Below, in pieces: positions 34,632 to 43,602 of a DNA stretch of 64,000 nt (position 1 is its first letter; the number at the start of each line of letters is the position of its first letter). Both the position numbers and the translations under genes were made by a program. Source of the DNA: Pseudoalteromonas sp. CO133X (GTDB taxonomy: Bacteria > Pseudomonadota > Gammaproteobacteria > Enterobacterales > Alteromonadaceae); NCBI GenBank assembly GCA_004208945.1, contig SGPE01000030.1, positions 372,001 to 436,000 on the forward strand, given 5' to 3'. The notes beneath the pieces are model-generated. The model did not search any database and was not told where the DNA came from. It saw only the letters and a list, made by a program, of their open reading frames with translations.

Positions 34632-34645
34632 GAACACATCTTACT
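34632..34645 (-). promoter_or_regulatory. Ter-like element R1, at the tus start
   Basis: AGTAAGATGTGTTC read on the reverse strand, three bases before the tus ATG. It is identical to R3 and one base from R2. Its 5' part resembles the E. coli Ter core AGTATGTTGT. By analogy it would stop forks moving leftward and could let Tus regulate its own gene. Confidence 0.5.
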
Positions 34646-34730
34646 TAAATTTAATTCAATTCTAATCTTATTACTTGATTATTTAAAGTTAATTTCTTTT
34701 TACTGCTGACCTAACGTTTAAGCCAAATAT

Positions 34731-34744
34731 AGTATGATGTGTTC
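34731..34744 (+). promoter_or_regulatory. Ter-like element R2
   Basis: AGTATGATGTGTTC. The first ten bases match the E. coli Ter core AGTATGTTGT at nine positions, including the G equivalent to the conserved GC(6) pair. In this orientation it would stop a fork moving rightward, away from the origin. Confidence 0.5.
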
Positions 34745-34845
34745 TTAATGGTATTTGCTAGTACAACTTTTTAATTTGATCAATGTAGACTTAAAAAAGG
34801 ATATTTTATACATGTAAAGCTGAGGTTACACTATGGCTTGATTGA

Positions 34846-34859
34846 AGTAAGATGTGTTC
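34846..34859 (+). promoter_or_regulatory. Ter-like element R3
   Basis: AGTAAGATGTGTTC, identical to R1 but in the opposite orientation. It would back up R2 as a block to rightward forks. The flank also matches R1 and R2 by another two or three bases. Confidence 0.5.
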
Positions 34860-35064
34860 TTTGATAGTGCATCAACGAAAAATATCGTGAAACAGGTGTA
34901 ACTAACTGGTATAGAACAATAAAATCTTGGAGTTCTAATTGTTAATATCGAAACTGTTTATCAAATAACGAAATAATCGTAAATAGCTGAATATTGTCCT
35001 TGAACTTAGTACGTGCAATAAGTTAGTTTTCGTTGACGGTCTATATTAGGAATGAGGAAAGAAC
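34860..35064. other. Leader region of the DAHP synthase gene
   Basis: The gap 34630-35064 (435 bp) holds R1-R3 and then about 200 bp that should include the DAHP synthase promoter. I see GGTGTAACTAAC at 34895-34906, partly like the 3' part of Ter, but no copies of it. No gene is visible. Confidence 0.35.
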
Positions 35065-36414
35065 ATGCAATCGTGGAACCCAGATAGCTGGAGAAAACTG
35101 CCGATACTTCAGCAGCCAGAGTACCCAGATCAAGAAGCCCTTAAATCTGTTGAAGGGCAATTAAAAAGCGCACCACCTTTGGTATTTGCTGAAGAGACGC
35201 GTAGCTTATACAAACAACTAGAAGCTGTATGTGAAGGCAGAGCCTTTTTATTACAGGGTGGTGATTGTGCAGAGTCATTCAGTGACTTTAATGCAGCAAA
35301 TATCCGCGATACTTTTAAAACACTTTTACAAATGGCCGTTGTTCTAACTTATGGCGGTAAATGCCCTGTCGTTAAAATTGCACGTATGGCTGGACAGTAT
35401 GCAAAGCCACGTTCATCAGATTATGAAACAATTGACGGTGTATCTCTGCCTTCGTACCGTGGTGATATCATCAATAATTTCGAGTTCACGGAGCAAGCAC
35501 GTGTACCCGATCCACAGCGTTTGATGACGGCATATCATCACAGTGCAGCAACGCTTAATTTATTACGCGCATTCGCGCAAGGTGGTTTAGCCGATTTACA
35601 TCAAGTAAACCGTTGGAATATGGGTTTTGTTGCTGCAAATCCACTTAAAGAAAAATACCAGCAGTTAGCAGACAAAATTCAAGATGCGCTTGAGTTCATG
35701 GAAGTGTGTGGTATCGACTCAACCGTTGCACCGAGCTTAAAAGAAACAGACTTATTTACATCACACGAAGCGTTATTATTAGGCTACGAAGAAGCACTAA
35801 CACGCCGTGACCACTTATCAGGTGATTGGTACGATTGCTCTGCACACTTTGTGTGGATTGGTGAGCGTACACGTCAACTTGATCATGCCCACATCGAATT
35901 CTTCAAAGGGATTAAAAACCCTATCGGTGTGAAAGTTGGCCCAGGTATGGATCCAGATGAGCTAATCAAACTTATCGATGCAGTTAACCCAGATAACATT
36001 CCAGGTCGCTTAACGCTAATTACACGAATGGGCGCTGATGTTCTTCCAGAGAAACTACCGGCACTAGTACGTAAAGTACAACAAGAAGGCCGTAAAGTTA
36101 TTTGGAGCTCAGATCCAATGCATGGCAATACTGAAAAAGCGAGCTCAGGATATAAAACACGAAGCTTTAATAATATTCTTCGTGAAATTAGTCAGTTCTT
36201 CGCAGTTCATAAAGCGGAAGGTTCATACCCAGGTGGTGTTCACCTTGAAATGACAGGCCAGCACGTGACTGAATGTACGGGTGGTGCTTATGGTTTATCT
36301 GATGAAGATTTAGCTCAGCGTTACCGCACACAGTGCGACCCGCGTTTAAATGCAGATCAAGTTTTAGAACTTGGATTCTTAGTTGCTGATTTATTAAAAG
36401 ACGCACGTAAGTAA
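35065..36414 (+). CDS. 3-deoxy-7-phosphoheptulonate synthase, class II
   Basis: A 449-residue class II (plant-type) DAHP synthase, first enzyme of the shikimate pathway (PEP plus erythrose-4-phosphate). Signatures: WNPDSWRKLPILQQPEYPD at the N terminus, the metal cysteine in LLQGGDCAESF, RMAGQYAKPRSS, and SSDPMHGNT with HLEMTGQHVTECTGG near the C terminus. AGGA lies upstream of ATG 35065. It is a housekeeping aromatic-biosynthesis enzyme placed only 2.6 kb from the replication origin. It differs from the E. coli AroF/G/H (class I) type. Confidence 0.95.
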   Translation: MQSWNPDSWRKLPILQQPEYPDQEALKSVEGQLKSAPPLVFAEETRSLYKQLEAVCEGRAFLLQGGDCAESFSDFNAANIRDTFKTLLQMAVVLTYGGKCPVVKIARMAGQYAKPRSSDYETIDGVSLPSYRGDIINNFEFTEQARVPDPQRLMTAYHHSAATLNLLRAFAQGGLADLHQVNRWNMGFVAANPLKEKYQQLADKIQDALEFMEVCGIDSTVAPSLKETDLFTSHEALLLGYEEALTRRDHLSGDWYDCSAHFVWIGERTRQLDHAHIEFFKGIKNPIGVKVGPGMDPDELIKLIDAVNPDNIPGRLTLITRMGADVLPEKLPALVRKVQQEGRKVIWSSDPMHGNTEKASSGYKTRSFNNILREISQFFAVHKAEGSYPGGVHLEMTGQHVTECTGGAYGLSDEDLAQRYRTQCDPRLNADQVLELGFLVADLLKDARK

Positions 36415-36436
36415 CATCTTAAGTTATCCAAAAAAG

Positions 36437-36459
36437 GGCTGCAAATTGCAGCCTTTTTT
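36437..36459. terminator. Bidirectional terminator between DAHP synthase and ppsR
   Basis: GGCTGCAA (36437-36444) pairs with TTGCAGCC (36446-36453), followed by TTTTTT and preceded by AAAAAA. It serves both convergent genes. Confidence 0.85.
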
Positions 36460-36480
36460 AATGTCCGATACTAGAATTAG

Positions 36481-37290
36481 TTAGTACTTACGTCGTTCAA
36501 GACCTGTATCAGATATAATTTTCGCTGAAATTTCTTCTACTGAATGATGAGTCGAATTTAAAAATTGAATCTTTTGCTTTTTATAAAGCATTTCTACTTC
36601 ACGCACTTCAATACGACATTGTTTTAAAGATGCATATTTTGAATTTGCCATACGACGCTGGCGAATATCGGCAAGGCGAACAGGGTCAATCGTTAAACCA
36701 AATAGTTTATGTTTGTAAGCTTTTAAACACTCAGGCAGGCTGCCTCTTTCTAAATCATCTTCTGTAAGCGGGTAATTGGCCGCTTTAATACCATATTGTA
36801 ATGCCAGGTATAAACTAGTCGGTGTTTTACCGCTTCGGCTAACACCCACTAAAATAATGTCGGCCTCAGAGTAGTTTTTAATATTAGCGCCATCATCATT
36901 GGTCAACGCATAGTTAACCGCATCAATACGAAAATCATAACTTTTCTCGTGCATCGAATGCGTTCTATGAACCTTAGGTACCGGCGCAACTTTTAACTCT
37001 TGAGAAATTTTATCACTGTATTGTGATAAAAAGTCATAACACACTGCGCAAGACGATTTAATAATTTCACTTAGCTCGTGGTTAACAAAAGTAAAGAACA
37101 CGAGTGGCTGCTCACCATCACGTTGAGCAGTCGAATTAATTAAGTTCTTAACTTCAATTGCTTTTTTTTCTGTTTCAACAAATGGGATTGTTTTGTGATT
37201 AAACTCAACAGGAAACATAGATAAGGTCGCATGACCAAAGACTTCAGAGGTGATAGCTGTTCCGTCAGAAATATAGAATGCAGTTCTCAT
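36481..37290 (-). CDS. ppsR: PEP synthase regulatory protein (kinase/pyrophosphorylase)
   Basis: A 269-residue PpsR (DUF299). It starts MRTAFYISDGTAITSEVFGH; the frame extends to 37485, but ATG 37290 with AAGG upstream is the family start. The nucleotide-binding loop is VGVSRSGKTPTSLYLA. It phosphorylates and dephosphorylates PEP synthase using ADP and phosphate, switching PpsA off and on. It is divergent from its target gene ppsA across a 153-bp gap, as in many gammaproteobacteria. Confidence 0.95.
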   Translation of the reverse strand: MRTAFYISDGTAITSEVFGHATLSMFPVEFNHKTIPFVETEKKAIEVKNLINSTAQRDGEQPLVFFTFVNHELSEIIKSSCAVCYDFLSQYSDKISQELKVAPVPKVHRTHSMHEKSYDFRIDAVNYALTNDDGANIKNYSEADIILVGVSRSGKTPTSLYLALQYGIKAANYPLTEDDLERGSLPECLKAYKHKLFGLTIDPVRLADIRQRRMANSKYASLKQCRIEVREVEMLYKKQKIQFLNSTHHSVEEISAKIISDTGLERRKY

Positions 37291-37330
37291 AATTAACCTT
37301 TTTATTACCTTTATCTGCAAAATAGGGGCT

Positions 37331-37345
37331 TCACGGTTTACGTGA
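37331..37345. promoter_or_regulatory. Small dyad in the ppsR-ppsA divergent gap
   Basis: TCACG-GTTTA-CGTGA forms a 5-bp-arm dyad in the middle of the 153-bp gap. It could be an operator shared by both genes. No known regulator box is a clear match. Confidence 0.3.
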
Positions 37346-37443
37346 GGTCTGTTGCCAGTGTAGAATGAAGTTGACCTTTTTAGAAGGTTTTCTTTCTTAA
37401 CTCTCACAGTTAGTACTACAATTTGTTTTATGGAGAAAGATCC

Positions 37444-39819
37444 GTGCAAGAATACGTTCTCTGGTATCAAGAGCTTGGTATGCAAGATGTTCCACGTGTT
37501 GGCGGTAAAAACGCTTCACTGGGTGAAATGATCTCAAACCTAGCTAACGCTGGTGTTCAAGTGCCAGGTGGTTTCGCTACAACCGCTGATGCATTCAACG
37601 AGTTCCTTGAACAATCAGGGCTAAACTCAAAAATCCACGATATTTTAGACACATTGGATGTGGATGATGTAAATACACTCGCTAAAGTCGGTGCTCAAAT
37701 CCGCCAATGGATTATCGATACACCATTCCAACCTAACCTAGACCAAGCCATCCGCGACGCATATAGCCAATTACATGGCGACGCATCACAAGATGTTTCA
37801 TTTGCAGTTCGCTCGTCTGCTACAGCAGAAGACATGCCAGATGCTTCATTTGCAGGACAACAAGAAACGTTTTTAAACGTACGTGGTATAGATTCAGTAA
37901 TGACTGCAATCAAACACGTGTTTGCCTCACTATTTAATGACCGCGCAATTTCTTACCGTGTTCACCAAGGTTATGATCACCGTGGTGTTGCATTATCAGC
38001 TGGTATCCAACGCATGGTACGTTCAGATAAAGCTTCTTCAGGTGTTATGTTCAGTATTGATACTGAATCTGGCTTTGAAGATGTTGTATTTGTAACTTCA
38101 AGCTATGGTCTTGGTGAAATGGTTGTACAGGGTGCTGTAAACCCAGATGAATTTTATGTTCACAAACCAACTCTTGCTAACGGTAAACCAGCAGTAGTTC
38201 GCCGTAATATTGGCTCAAAAGCAATTCAAATGATTTACTCTGCGGATGAGTCACATGGTAAGCAAGTTGAAATTGTTGATGTAGATTCGTCACTTTCAAA
38301 CAAATTCTCAATCACAGATGCTGAAGTTCAAGAACTTGCAAAGCAAGCTGTGATCATTGAAAAACACTACGGTCGTCCAATGGACATCGAGTGGGCGAAA
38401 GACGGTAACGACGGTAAACTGTATATCGTTCAAGCACGTCCAGAAACAGTTCGTTCAAACGAAGACGCTAACGTGATGGAGCGTTTCCAATTAAACGGTA
38501 CAAGTACAGTTGTTGCTGAAGGCCGTGCAATTGGTCACAAAATTGGTTCAGGTACAGTACGTGTACTCGATTCAATTGATGAAATGGACAAAGTACAACA
38601 AGGTGACATTCTAGTTACTGACATGACTGACCCTGATTGGGAACCAATCATGAAGCGTGCTGCTGCGATTGTTACAAACCGCGGTGGCCGTACTTGTCAT
38701 GCGGCAATCATTGCACGTGAATTAGGTATTCCTGCAGTTGTTGGTTGTGGTAACGCAACTGATTTAATTAAAGCAGGCCAAGATGTAACAGTATCGTGCG
38801 CCGAAGGTGACACAGGTTACATCTACGAAGGTATTTTAGATTACGAAGTACTTACTTCACGTGTTGATGAAATGCCTGAATTACCAATGAAAGTTATGAT
38901 GAACGTGGGTAACCCTGATCGTGCATTTGACTTTGCACGCTTACCACATGCTGGTGTTGGTCTAGCGCGTGTTGAATTCGTAATCAACCGAATGATTGGT
39001 GTTCACCCTAAAGCACTTCTTAACTTTGATGCGCAATCTGATGAGCTTAAAGCTGAAATTTCAGAGATGATGGCAGGTTATGAATCGCCAGTTGAATTCT
39101 ACATTTCTAAGCTTGTTGAAGGTATTGCAACACTAGGTTGTGCATTTGCACCTGAGCGTGTCATTGTTCGTATGTCTGACTTCAAGTCAAACGAATATGC
39201 AAACCTTGTTGGCGGCCAGCAATATGAGCCGGAAGAAGAAAACCCAATGATTGGTTTCCGTGGTGCAGCACGTTATATCTCTGAAGATTTCCGTGACTGT
39301 TTCGCGTTAGAGTGTGAAGCGATTAAACGCGTTCGCAACGAAATGGGTATGACTAATATTGAAATCATGATCCCATTTGTTCGTACACTTGAAGAGGGTA
39401 AACGCGTTATTGAATTACTAGAAGAGCACGGCCTTAAACGTGGCGAAAATGGTCTTAAAGTAATCATGATGTGTGAATTACCATCAAACGCGTTACTTGC
39501 AGATGAGTTCTTAGAGTATTTCGATGGTTTCTCTATCGGTTCAAATGACTTAACTCAGTTAACATTAGGTCTTGACCGTGATTCAGGTTTAATTGCCCAT
39601 CTATTTGATGAGCGTAACCCTGCAATCAAGAAACTATTATCAATGGCTATTCAAACAGCTAAAGCAAAAGGCAAATACGTAGGTATTTGTGGTCAAGGTC
39701 CTTCAGATCACGAAGACTTTGCAGCTTGGTTAGTTGAGCAGGGCATTGATTCTGTTTCTCTAAACCCAGATACAGTATTAGAAACTTGGTTATATCTTGC
39801 TAAGAAATTAGCCGACTAA
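37444..39819 (+). CDS. ppsA: Phosphoenolpyruvate synthase
   Basis: A 791-residue PEP synthase (pyruvate + ATP + water to PEP + AMP + phosphate), used in gluconeogenesis. Domains in order: ATP-binding N-terminal domain (RVGGKNASLGEMI), swivelling domain with the phospho-histidine in GGRTCHAAIIARELGIPAVVG, and PEP-binding TIM barrel (FSIGSNDLTQLTLGLDRDSG). The frame opens at TTG 37423, but GTG 37444 has GGAG ten bases upstream and fits the family start. It is controlled by the divergent ppsR product. Confidence 0.95.
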   Translation: MQEYVLWYQELGMQDVPRVGGKNASLGEMISNLANAGVQVPGGFATTADAFNEFLEQSGLNSKIHDILDTLDVDDVNTLAKVGAQIRQWIIDTPFQPNLDQAIRDAYSQLHGDASQDVSFAVRSSATAEDMPDASFAGQQETFLNVRGIDSVMTAIKHVFASLFNDRAISYRVHQGYDHRGVALSAGIQRMVRSDKASSGVMFSIDTESGFEDVVFVTSSYGLGEMVVQGAVNPDEFYVHKPTLANGKPAVVRRNIGSKAIQMIYSADESHGKQVEIVDVDSSLSNKFSITDAEVQELAKQAVIIEKHYGRPMDIEWAKDGNDGKLYIVQARPETVRSNEDANVMERFQLNGTSTVVAEGRAIGHKIGSGTVRVLDSIDEMDKVQQGDILVTDMTDPDWEPIMKRAAAIVTNRGGRTCHAAIIARELGIPAVVGCGNATDLIKAGQDVTVSCAEGDTGYIYEGILDYEVLTSRVDEMPELPMKVMMNVGNPDRAFDFARLPHAGVGLARVEFVINRMIGVHPKALLNFDAQSDELKAEISEMMAGYESPVEFYISKLVEGIATLGCAFAPERVIVRMSDFKSNEYANLVGGQQYEPEEENPMIGFRGAARYISEDFRDCFALECEAIKRVRNEMGMTNIEIMIPFVRTLEEGKRVIELLEEHGLKRGENGLKVIMMCELPSNALLADEFLEYFDGFSIGSNDLTQLTLGLDRDSGLIAHLFDERNPAIKKLLSMAIQTAKAKGKYVGICGQGPSDHEDFAAWLVEQGIDSVSLNPDTVLETWLYLAKKLAD

Positions 39820-39857
39820 GTACTTTATTTAACAGAATAAAGAACCTAATATAAAAA

Positions 39858-39884
39858 ATGCCAGCAACTAGCTGGCATTTTTGT
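39858..39884 (+). terminator. Terminator of ppsA
   Basis: ATGCCAGC (39858-39865) pairs with GCTGGCAT (39871-39878) around a 5-base loop, followed by TTTTTG. Confidence 0.85.
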
Positions 39885-39891
39885 TACTTCG

Positions 39892-40158
39892 AAGGGCGTG
39901 TTGACCTTTTATGATTGATTTTGCAGCAGTGTGTTTGGTATTTAGGCAAGGCAGAGCCTGTGTAGTGTGGTTTTTCCACATAAATAGGCGATAACGCAGC
40001 ATCAATGCCAAACACGCGCTGCCCTTCGGGTTCTTTCTAGGGGTGATTAACTCTTTGTTGCTCGATTTTTACTTAGCCCACTAGGTTACAAATCTCGCGC
40101 CGCGATTAAATCGCCCCTAGAGTGAACAAAGTCCAATCTAAAAGGGCAACACGCCCTT
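39892..40158. repeat. 267-bp MITE-like element with about 26-bp imperfect inverted ends
   Basis: The left end AAGGGCGTGTTGACCTTTTA and the right end, read on the reverse strand, AAGGGCGTGTTGCCCTTTTA agree at 19 of 20 positions and continue imperfectly. The interior has no gene but several shorter inversions (for example TCTAGGGG with CCCCTAGA). It occupies nearly the whole gap between ppsA and the PGPGW gene. No target-site duplication is obvious. Confidence 0.7.
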
Positions 40159-40162
40159 TAAA

Positions 40163-40372
40163 TCAGCGAGCAAGTTTTTTATCAATATAGGCACATGACT
40201 TAGTAAGTGCCTTTTGGCACAAGGTTAAATAATCACGCGCTTTAGGATAATAAAAAGATAAACAGAAAAGCCCTGCAATAAAGAAGATCAGCGAGGGCCC
40301 CGGAATAATGGCAAAAACTAAACCCAATAACATGCACAAGGCACCTAAACTGATTAATGCAATTTTTTTCAT
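40163..40372 (-). CDS. Small PGPGW-type transmembrane protein
   Basis: A 69-residue protein with one or two membrane segments (residues 5-45) around the IPGPSLIFFIAGLFCLS motif, a variant of the PGPGW family. Function unknown. Its stop codon lies five bases from the end of the 267-bp element, so its C terminus may have been reset by that insertion. Confidence 0.65.
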   Translation of the reverse strand: MKKIALISLGALCMLLGLVFAIIPGPSLIFFIAGLFCLSFYYPKARDYLTLCQKALTKSCAYIDKKLAR

Positions 40373-40519
40373 CTTACTATCTCATTTGCTGCTTTAATAC
40401 ACAGTATAAAAGTATTGCACCCTAAATCGATAAAAAGAGTGTTACAAACTGTAAAATCTTCAATTTATCTTGGCTATTAGCATGATATAATTTGCAAAAT
40501 GCCTTAATTTATCACCGTC

Positions 40520-43500
40520 ATGATAGCAACAATAAGCCAACAACAAGCCGCCACAGAACTCGTTTCTAATTACTTAGAAACAATTAAAAAACAAGGTTTT
40601 AGTGGTGATACCGATGCAAGCTTTTCTACACGTTTAAGTTTATCGACCGATAACAGCGTTTACCAACAAGTACCTCAAGGTGTCATCTTTCCAAAGTCTG
40701 CAAAAGACATACAACTTGCTATGCAAATTGCTTCACGTGATCCGTTTTTATCACTGACATTTGGTCCACGCGGTGGCGGTACGGGTACTAATGGCCAATC
40801 GCTAACACCCGGTATAGTTGTTGATTTATCACGTTATATGCGTGAAATCTTAGAAATCAATGTCGAAGAAAACTGGGTACGCGTGCAGACAGGTGTAATC
40901 AAAGATCAATTAAATGACTTTTTACGCCCTTATGGTTTTTTCTTTGCGCCCGATTTATCAACAAGTAACCGAGCAACAATCGGTGGCATGATAAATACAG
41001 ATGCCTCTGGTCAAGGCTCTTTGGTTTATGGCAAAACCAGTGATCACGTTTTAGGCCTGACGACTTATCTTGTTGATGGCACTGAAATGTCAACAACCCC
41101 TATGCCTATTGAAAAAGCAAAAGTAATTGCTGAACAAAACACGACTGTAGGTAAATTATATAAAACAGTTATTGATATTGGCCTTGAAAACCGTGATGCT
41201 ATTTTAGAAAAATTCCCACGTTTAAACCGTTTTCTTACCGGTTACGATTTAGAACATATTTTTTCTGATGATTTACAAACCTTTGATATGAGCCGATTAA
41301 TTACTGGCTCCGAAGGTTCTTTAGGTATTGTTACAGAAGCGAAGCTTAACATTACACCAATTGCAGAATTTAAGACTTTAATTAACATTAAATACGATAG
41401 CTTTGATTCTGCACTTCGTCATTCACCCTTTCTAGTCGCAGCAAATGCAACTTCAGTAGAAACAGTCGACAGTAAAGTGCTTAACCTTGCTCGAGAAGAT
41501 ATCATTTGGCATTCAGTATCGGACTTAATAACCGATGTTGAAAACAAAGATATGCAAGGGCTCAACATGGTTGAGTTTAATGCGGTTTCACCAGAAGACA
41601 TAAAAGACAAAGTAGACACTCTTTGTAAGTTACTTGATGAATGTGTTGCAAAGCAAACTAATGGCGTGATCGGTTATCAGTTAACGAATGACAAGGCTGA
41701 TATTTTAAAAATTTATGCAATGCGTAAAAAGTCAGTGGGTCTTTTAGGGAATGTAAAAGGCAATCAAAAACCATTAGCTTTTGCTGAAGATACTGCAGTA
41801 CCTCCAGAAAACTTAGCAGATTTCATTGTCGAGTTTCGCGAACTTCTCGATAACCACAATCTTCAATATGGTATGTTTGGCCATGTTGATGCGGGTGTTT
41901 TACACGTACGACCTGCTTTAGATATGTGTGAACCTGAGCAAGAAAAATTGCTTCGTCATATTTCTGATGAAGTCGTTAAACTGACAGCCAAATATGGCGG
42001 CTTAATGTGGGGTGAGCACGGCAAAGGATATCGAAGTGAATATGGCCCTGAATTTTTTGGCGAGCATTTATTTACACAACTTCGAAAAATTAAAGCGGCA
42101 TTTGATCCAAATAACAGAGTAAACCCTGGTAAAATCTGTACGCCAATTGAAAGTAAAGACTCACTCGTTTCTGTTGACGATCAAAAGCGAGCCTGGTTCG
42201 ACAAAGAAATTTCTATCGATGTTAAAACAGAATTTAATAACGCGATGACCTGTAATGGTAATGGTCTGTGTTTTAACTACGATGAAAAATCACCAATGTG
42301 TCCGTCTTATAAAGTAACAGGTGACCGCCGATATTCACCAAAAGGTCGCGCGAGTTTAATGCGCGAATGGTTACGACTTCAAGAGTCTGAAAATATTGAT
42401 TTACTCAATGTTGAAAAAGAATTGCTCAATGGTGAAGTAATCACTTGGTGGGAGCGCTATCAACATAGTCGCGATAAGAAAAAAGGCGTTTATGATTTCT
42501 CTCATGAAGTGAAAGAATCAATGGACGAATGTTTAGCTTGTAAAGCATGTACAACTGCATGCCCAATTAAAGTTGACGTACCAACATTCCGTTCACGCTT
42601 TTTAAATTTCTACCATAGTTATTATGCACGCCCAGCAAAAGATTACTTAGTAGCAGGCATCGAACAAACTGCGCCTGTGATGGCAAAATTTGCTAAAGTG
42701 GTAAATCCAATAGTAAATACAAAACTTGTTTCAGGTTTAATTAAAAATACTATTGGTTATGTTGATACACCAAGTTTAAGCGTACCGCAACTTTCAAAAC
42801 GTATTTCTAAAGATCAACAATTTAATTTTGAATTACTTAACTCGCTTTCCAAAGAACAACAAGCTGAATATGTATTGATAGTTCAAGATCCATTTACGAG
42901 TTTTTACGAAGCCGAATTAGTTGAAAGCTTTATTAAAGTCATTAAAGCGTTAGGCAAAAAAGCAATGCTATTACCATTTAAACCTAATGGTAAAGCACAG
43001 CATGTAAAAGGGTTTTTAAATGAATTTAAAACAACAGCAAAAAATGCAGCTGAGTTTTTAAATTCACTCAGTGAAATCAATGCACCTTTAGTTGGGCTCG
43101 ATGCATCTTTGGTTATGTGTTACCGAGATGAATATGTGTCAATTTTAAAAGAGAACCGTGGAGATTTTAAAGTTGAACTTGCGCATGAATGGCTTCAAAC
43201 GCAAAACTTCAAACAGGTTACTCTTGCCACAAAATCGAATTCGCCATTTAAATTGTTAAGTCATTGTACTGAAACAACAGCTATGCCAAATGCATCTAAA
43301 GTTTGGCAAACTATTTTTGCTGATTTAAATTTACAACTAGATACGACTAGTACAGGTTGTTGTGGTATGGCAGGAACCTATGGCCATGAAAAACAAAACC
43401 AAGAAAATTCACGCGCACTTTATGAAATGAGTTGGCAACCAATTATTTCTAATAATGAGCCTGAAACTATTTTAGCAACTGGGTTTTCTTGTCGTAGCCA

Positions 43501-43564
43501 AGTGAAGCGCTATGAAAAATTTAAACCAAAGCATCCACTGCAATTAATTGCAAAGCTACTTTAA
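40520..43564 (+). CDS. ydiJ: FAD- and Fe-S-binding D-2-hydroxyglutarate-type dehydrogenase (YdiJ family)
   Basis: A 1014-residue oxidoreductase. The N-terminal part is an FAD-binding domain (GPRGGGTGTNGQSLTPG, about residue 87) with the FAD-oxidase C-domain (FGHVDAGVLHVRP). The C-terminal part is a 4Fe-4S domain (CLACKACTTACPIKVDVP, about 674) and a cysteine-rich domain ending in STGCCGMAGTYGHEK. E. coli YdiJ oxidises D-2-hydroxyglutarate. It is a single gene with its own terminator; electron acceptor unknown. Confidence 0.9.
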   Translation: MIATISQQQAATELVSNYLETIKKQGFSGDTDASFSTRLSLSTDNSVYQQVPQGVIFPKSAKDIQLAMQIASRDPFLSLTFGPRGGGTGTNGQSLTPGIVVDLSRYMREILEINVEENWVRVQTGVIKDQLNDFLRPYGFFFAPDLSTSNRATIGGMINTDASGQGSLVYGKTSDHVLGLTTYLVDGTEMSTTPMPIEKAKVIAEQNTTVGKLYKTVIDIGLENRDAILEKFPRLNRFLTGYDLEHIFSDDLQTFDMSRLITGSEGSLGIVTEAKLNITPIAEFKTLINIKYDSFDSALRHSPFLVAANATSVETVDSKVLNLAREDIIWHSVSDLITDVENKDMQGLNMVEFNAVSPEDIKDKVDTLCKLLDECVAKQTNGVIGYQLTNDKADILKIYAMRKKSVGLLGNVKGNQKPLAFAEDTAVPPENLADFIVEFRELLDNHNLQYGMFGHVDAGVLHVRPALDMCEPEQEKLLRHISDEVVKLTAKYGGLMWGEHGKGYRSEYGPEFFGEHLFTQLRKIKAAFDPNNRVNPGKICTPIESKDSLVSVDDQKRAWFDKEISIDVKTEFNNAMTCNGNGLCFNYDEKSPMCPSYKVTGDRRYSPKGRASLMREWLRLQESENIDLLNVEKELLNGEVITWWERYQHSRDKKKGVYDFSHEVKESMDECLACKACTTACPIKVDVPTFRSRFLNFYHSYYARPAKDYLVAGIEQTAPVMAKFAKVVNPIVNTKLVSGLIKNTIGYVDTPSLSVPQLSKRISKDQQFNFELLNSLSKEQQAEYVLIVQDPFTSFYEAELVESFIKVIKALGKKAMLLPFKPNGKAQHVKGFLNEFKTTAKNAAEFLNSLSEINAPLVGLDASLVMCYRDEYVSILKENRGDFKVELAHEWLQTQNFKQVTLATKSNSPFKLLSHCTETTAMPNASKVWQTIFADLNLQLDTTSTGCCGMAGTYGHEKQNQENSRALYEMSWQPIISNNEPETILATGFSCRSQVKRYEKFKPKHPLQLIAKLL

Positions 43565-43574
43565 GTTTTAAAAT

Positions 43575-43602
43575 AAAAAAGGCGCTCAACGCGCCTTTTT
43601 TA
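43575..43602. terminator. Bidirectional terminator between ydiJ and the antiporter
   Basis: GGCGC (43581-43585) pairs with GCGCC (43591-43595), flanked by AAAAAA and TTTTTT. It overlaps the stop codon of the convergent antiporter gene. Confidence 0.8.

Noticed and set aside
34895..34906. GGTGTAACTAAC as a true Ter site
   Set aside because: It matches the 3' half of E. coli Ter (TGTAACTAA), but lacks the 5' AGTATG part with the critical G and occurs once. The repeated 14-mer nearby is the better candidate.
37423..37485. N-terminal extensions of both ppsA and ppsR that overlap each other
   Set aside because: Family start sites with ribosome-binding sites (GTG 37444 and ATG 37290) leave a normal divergent promoter gap.
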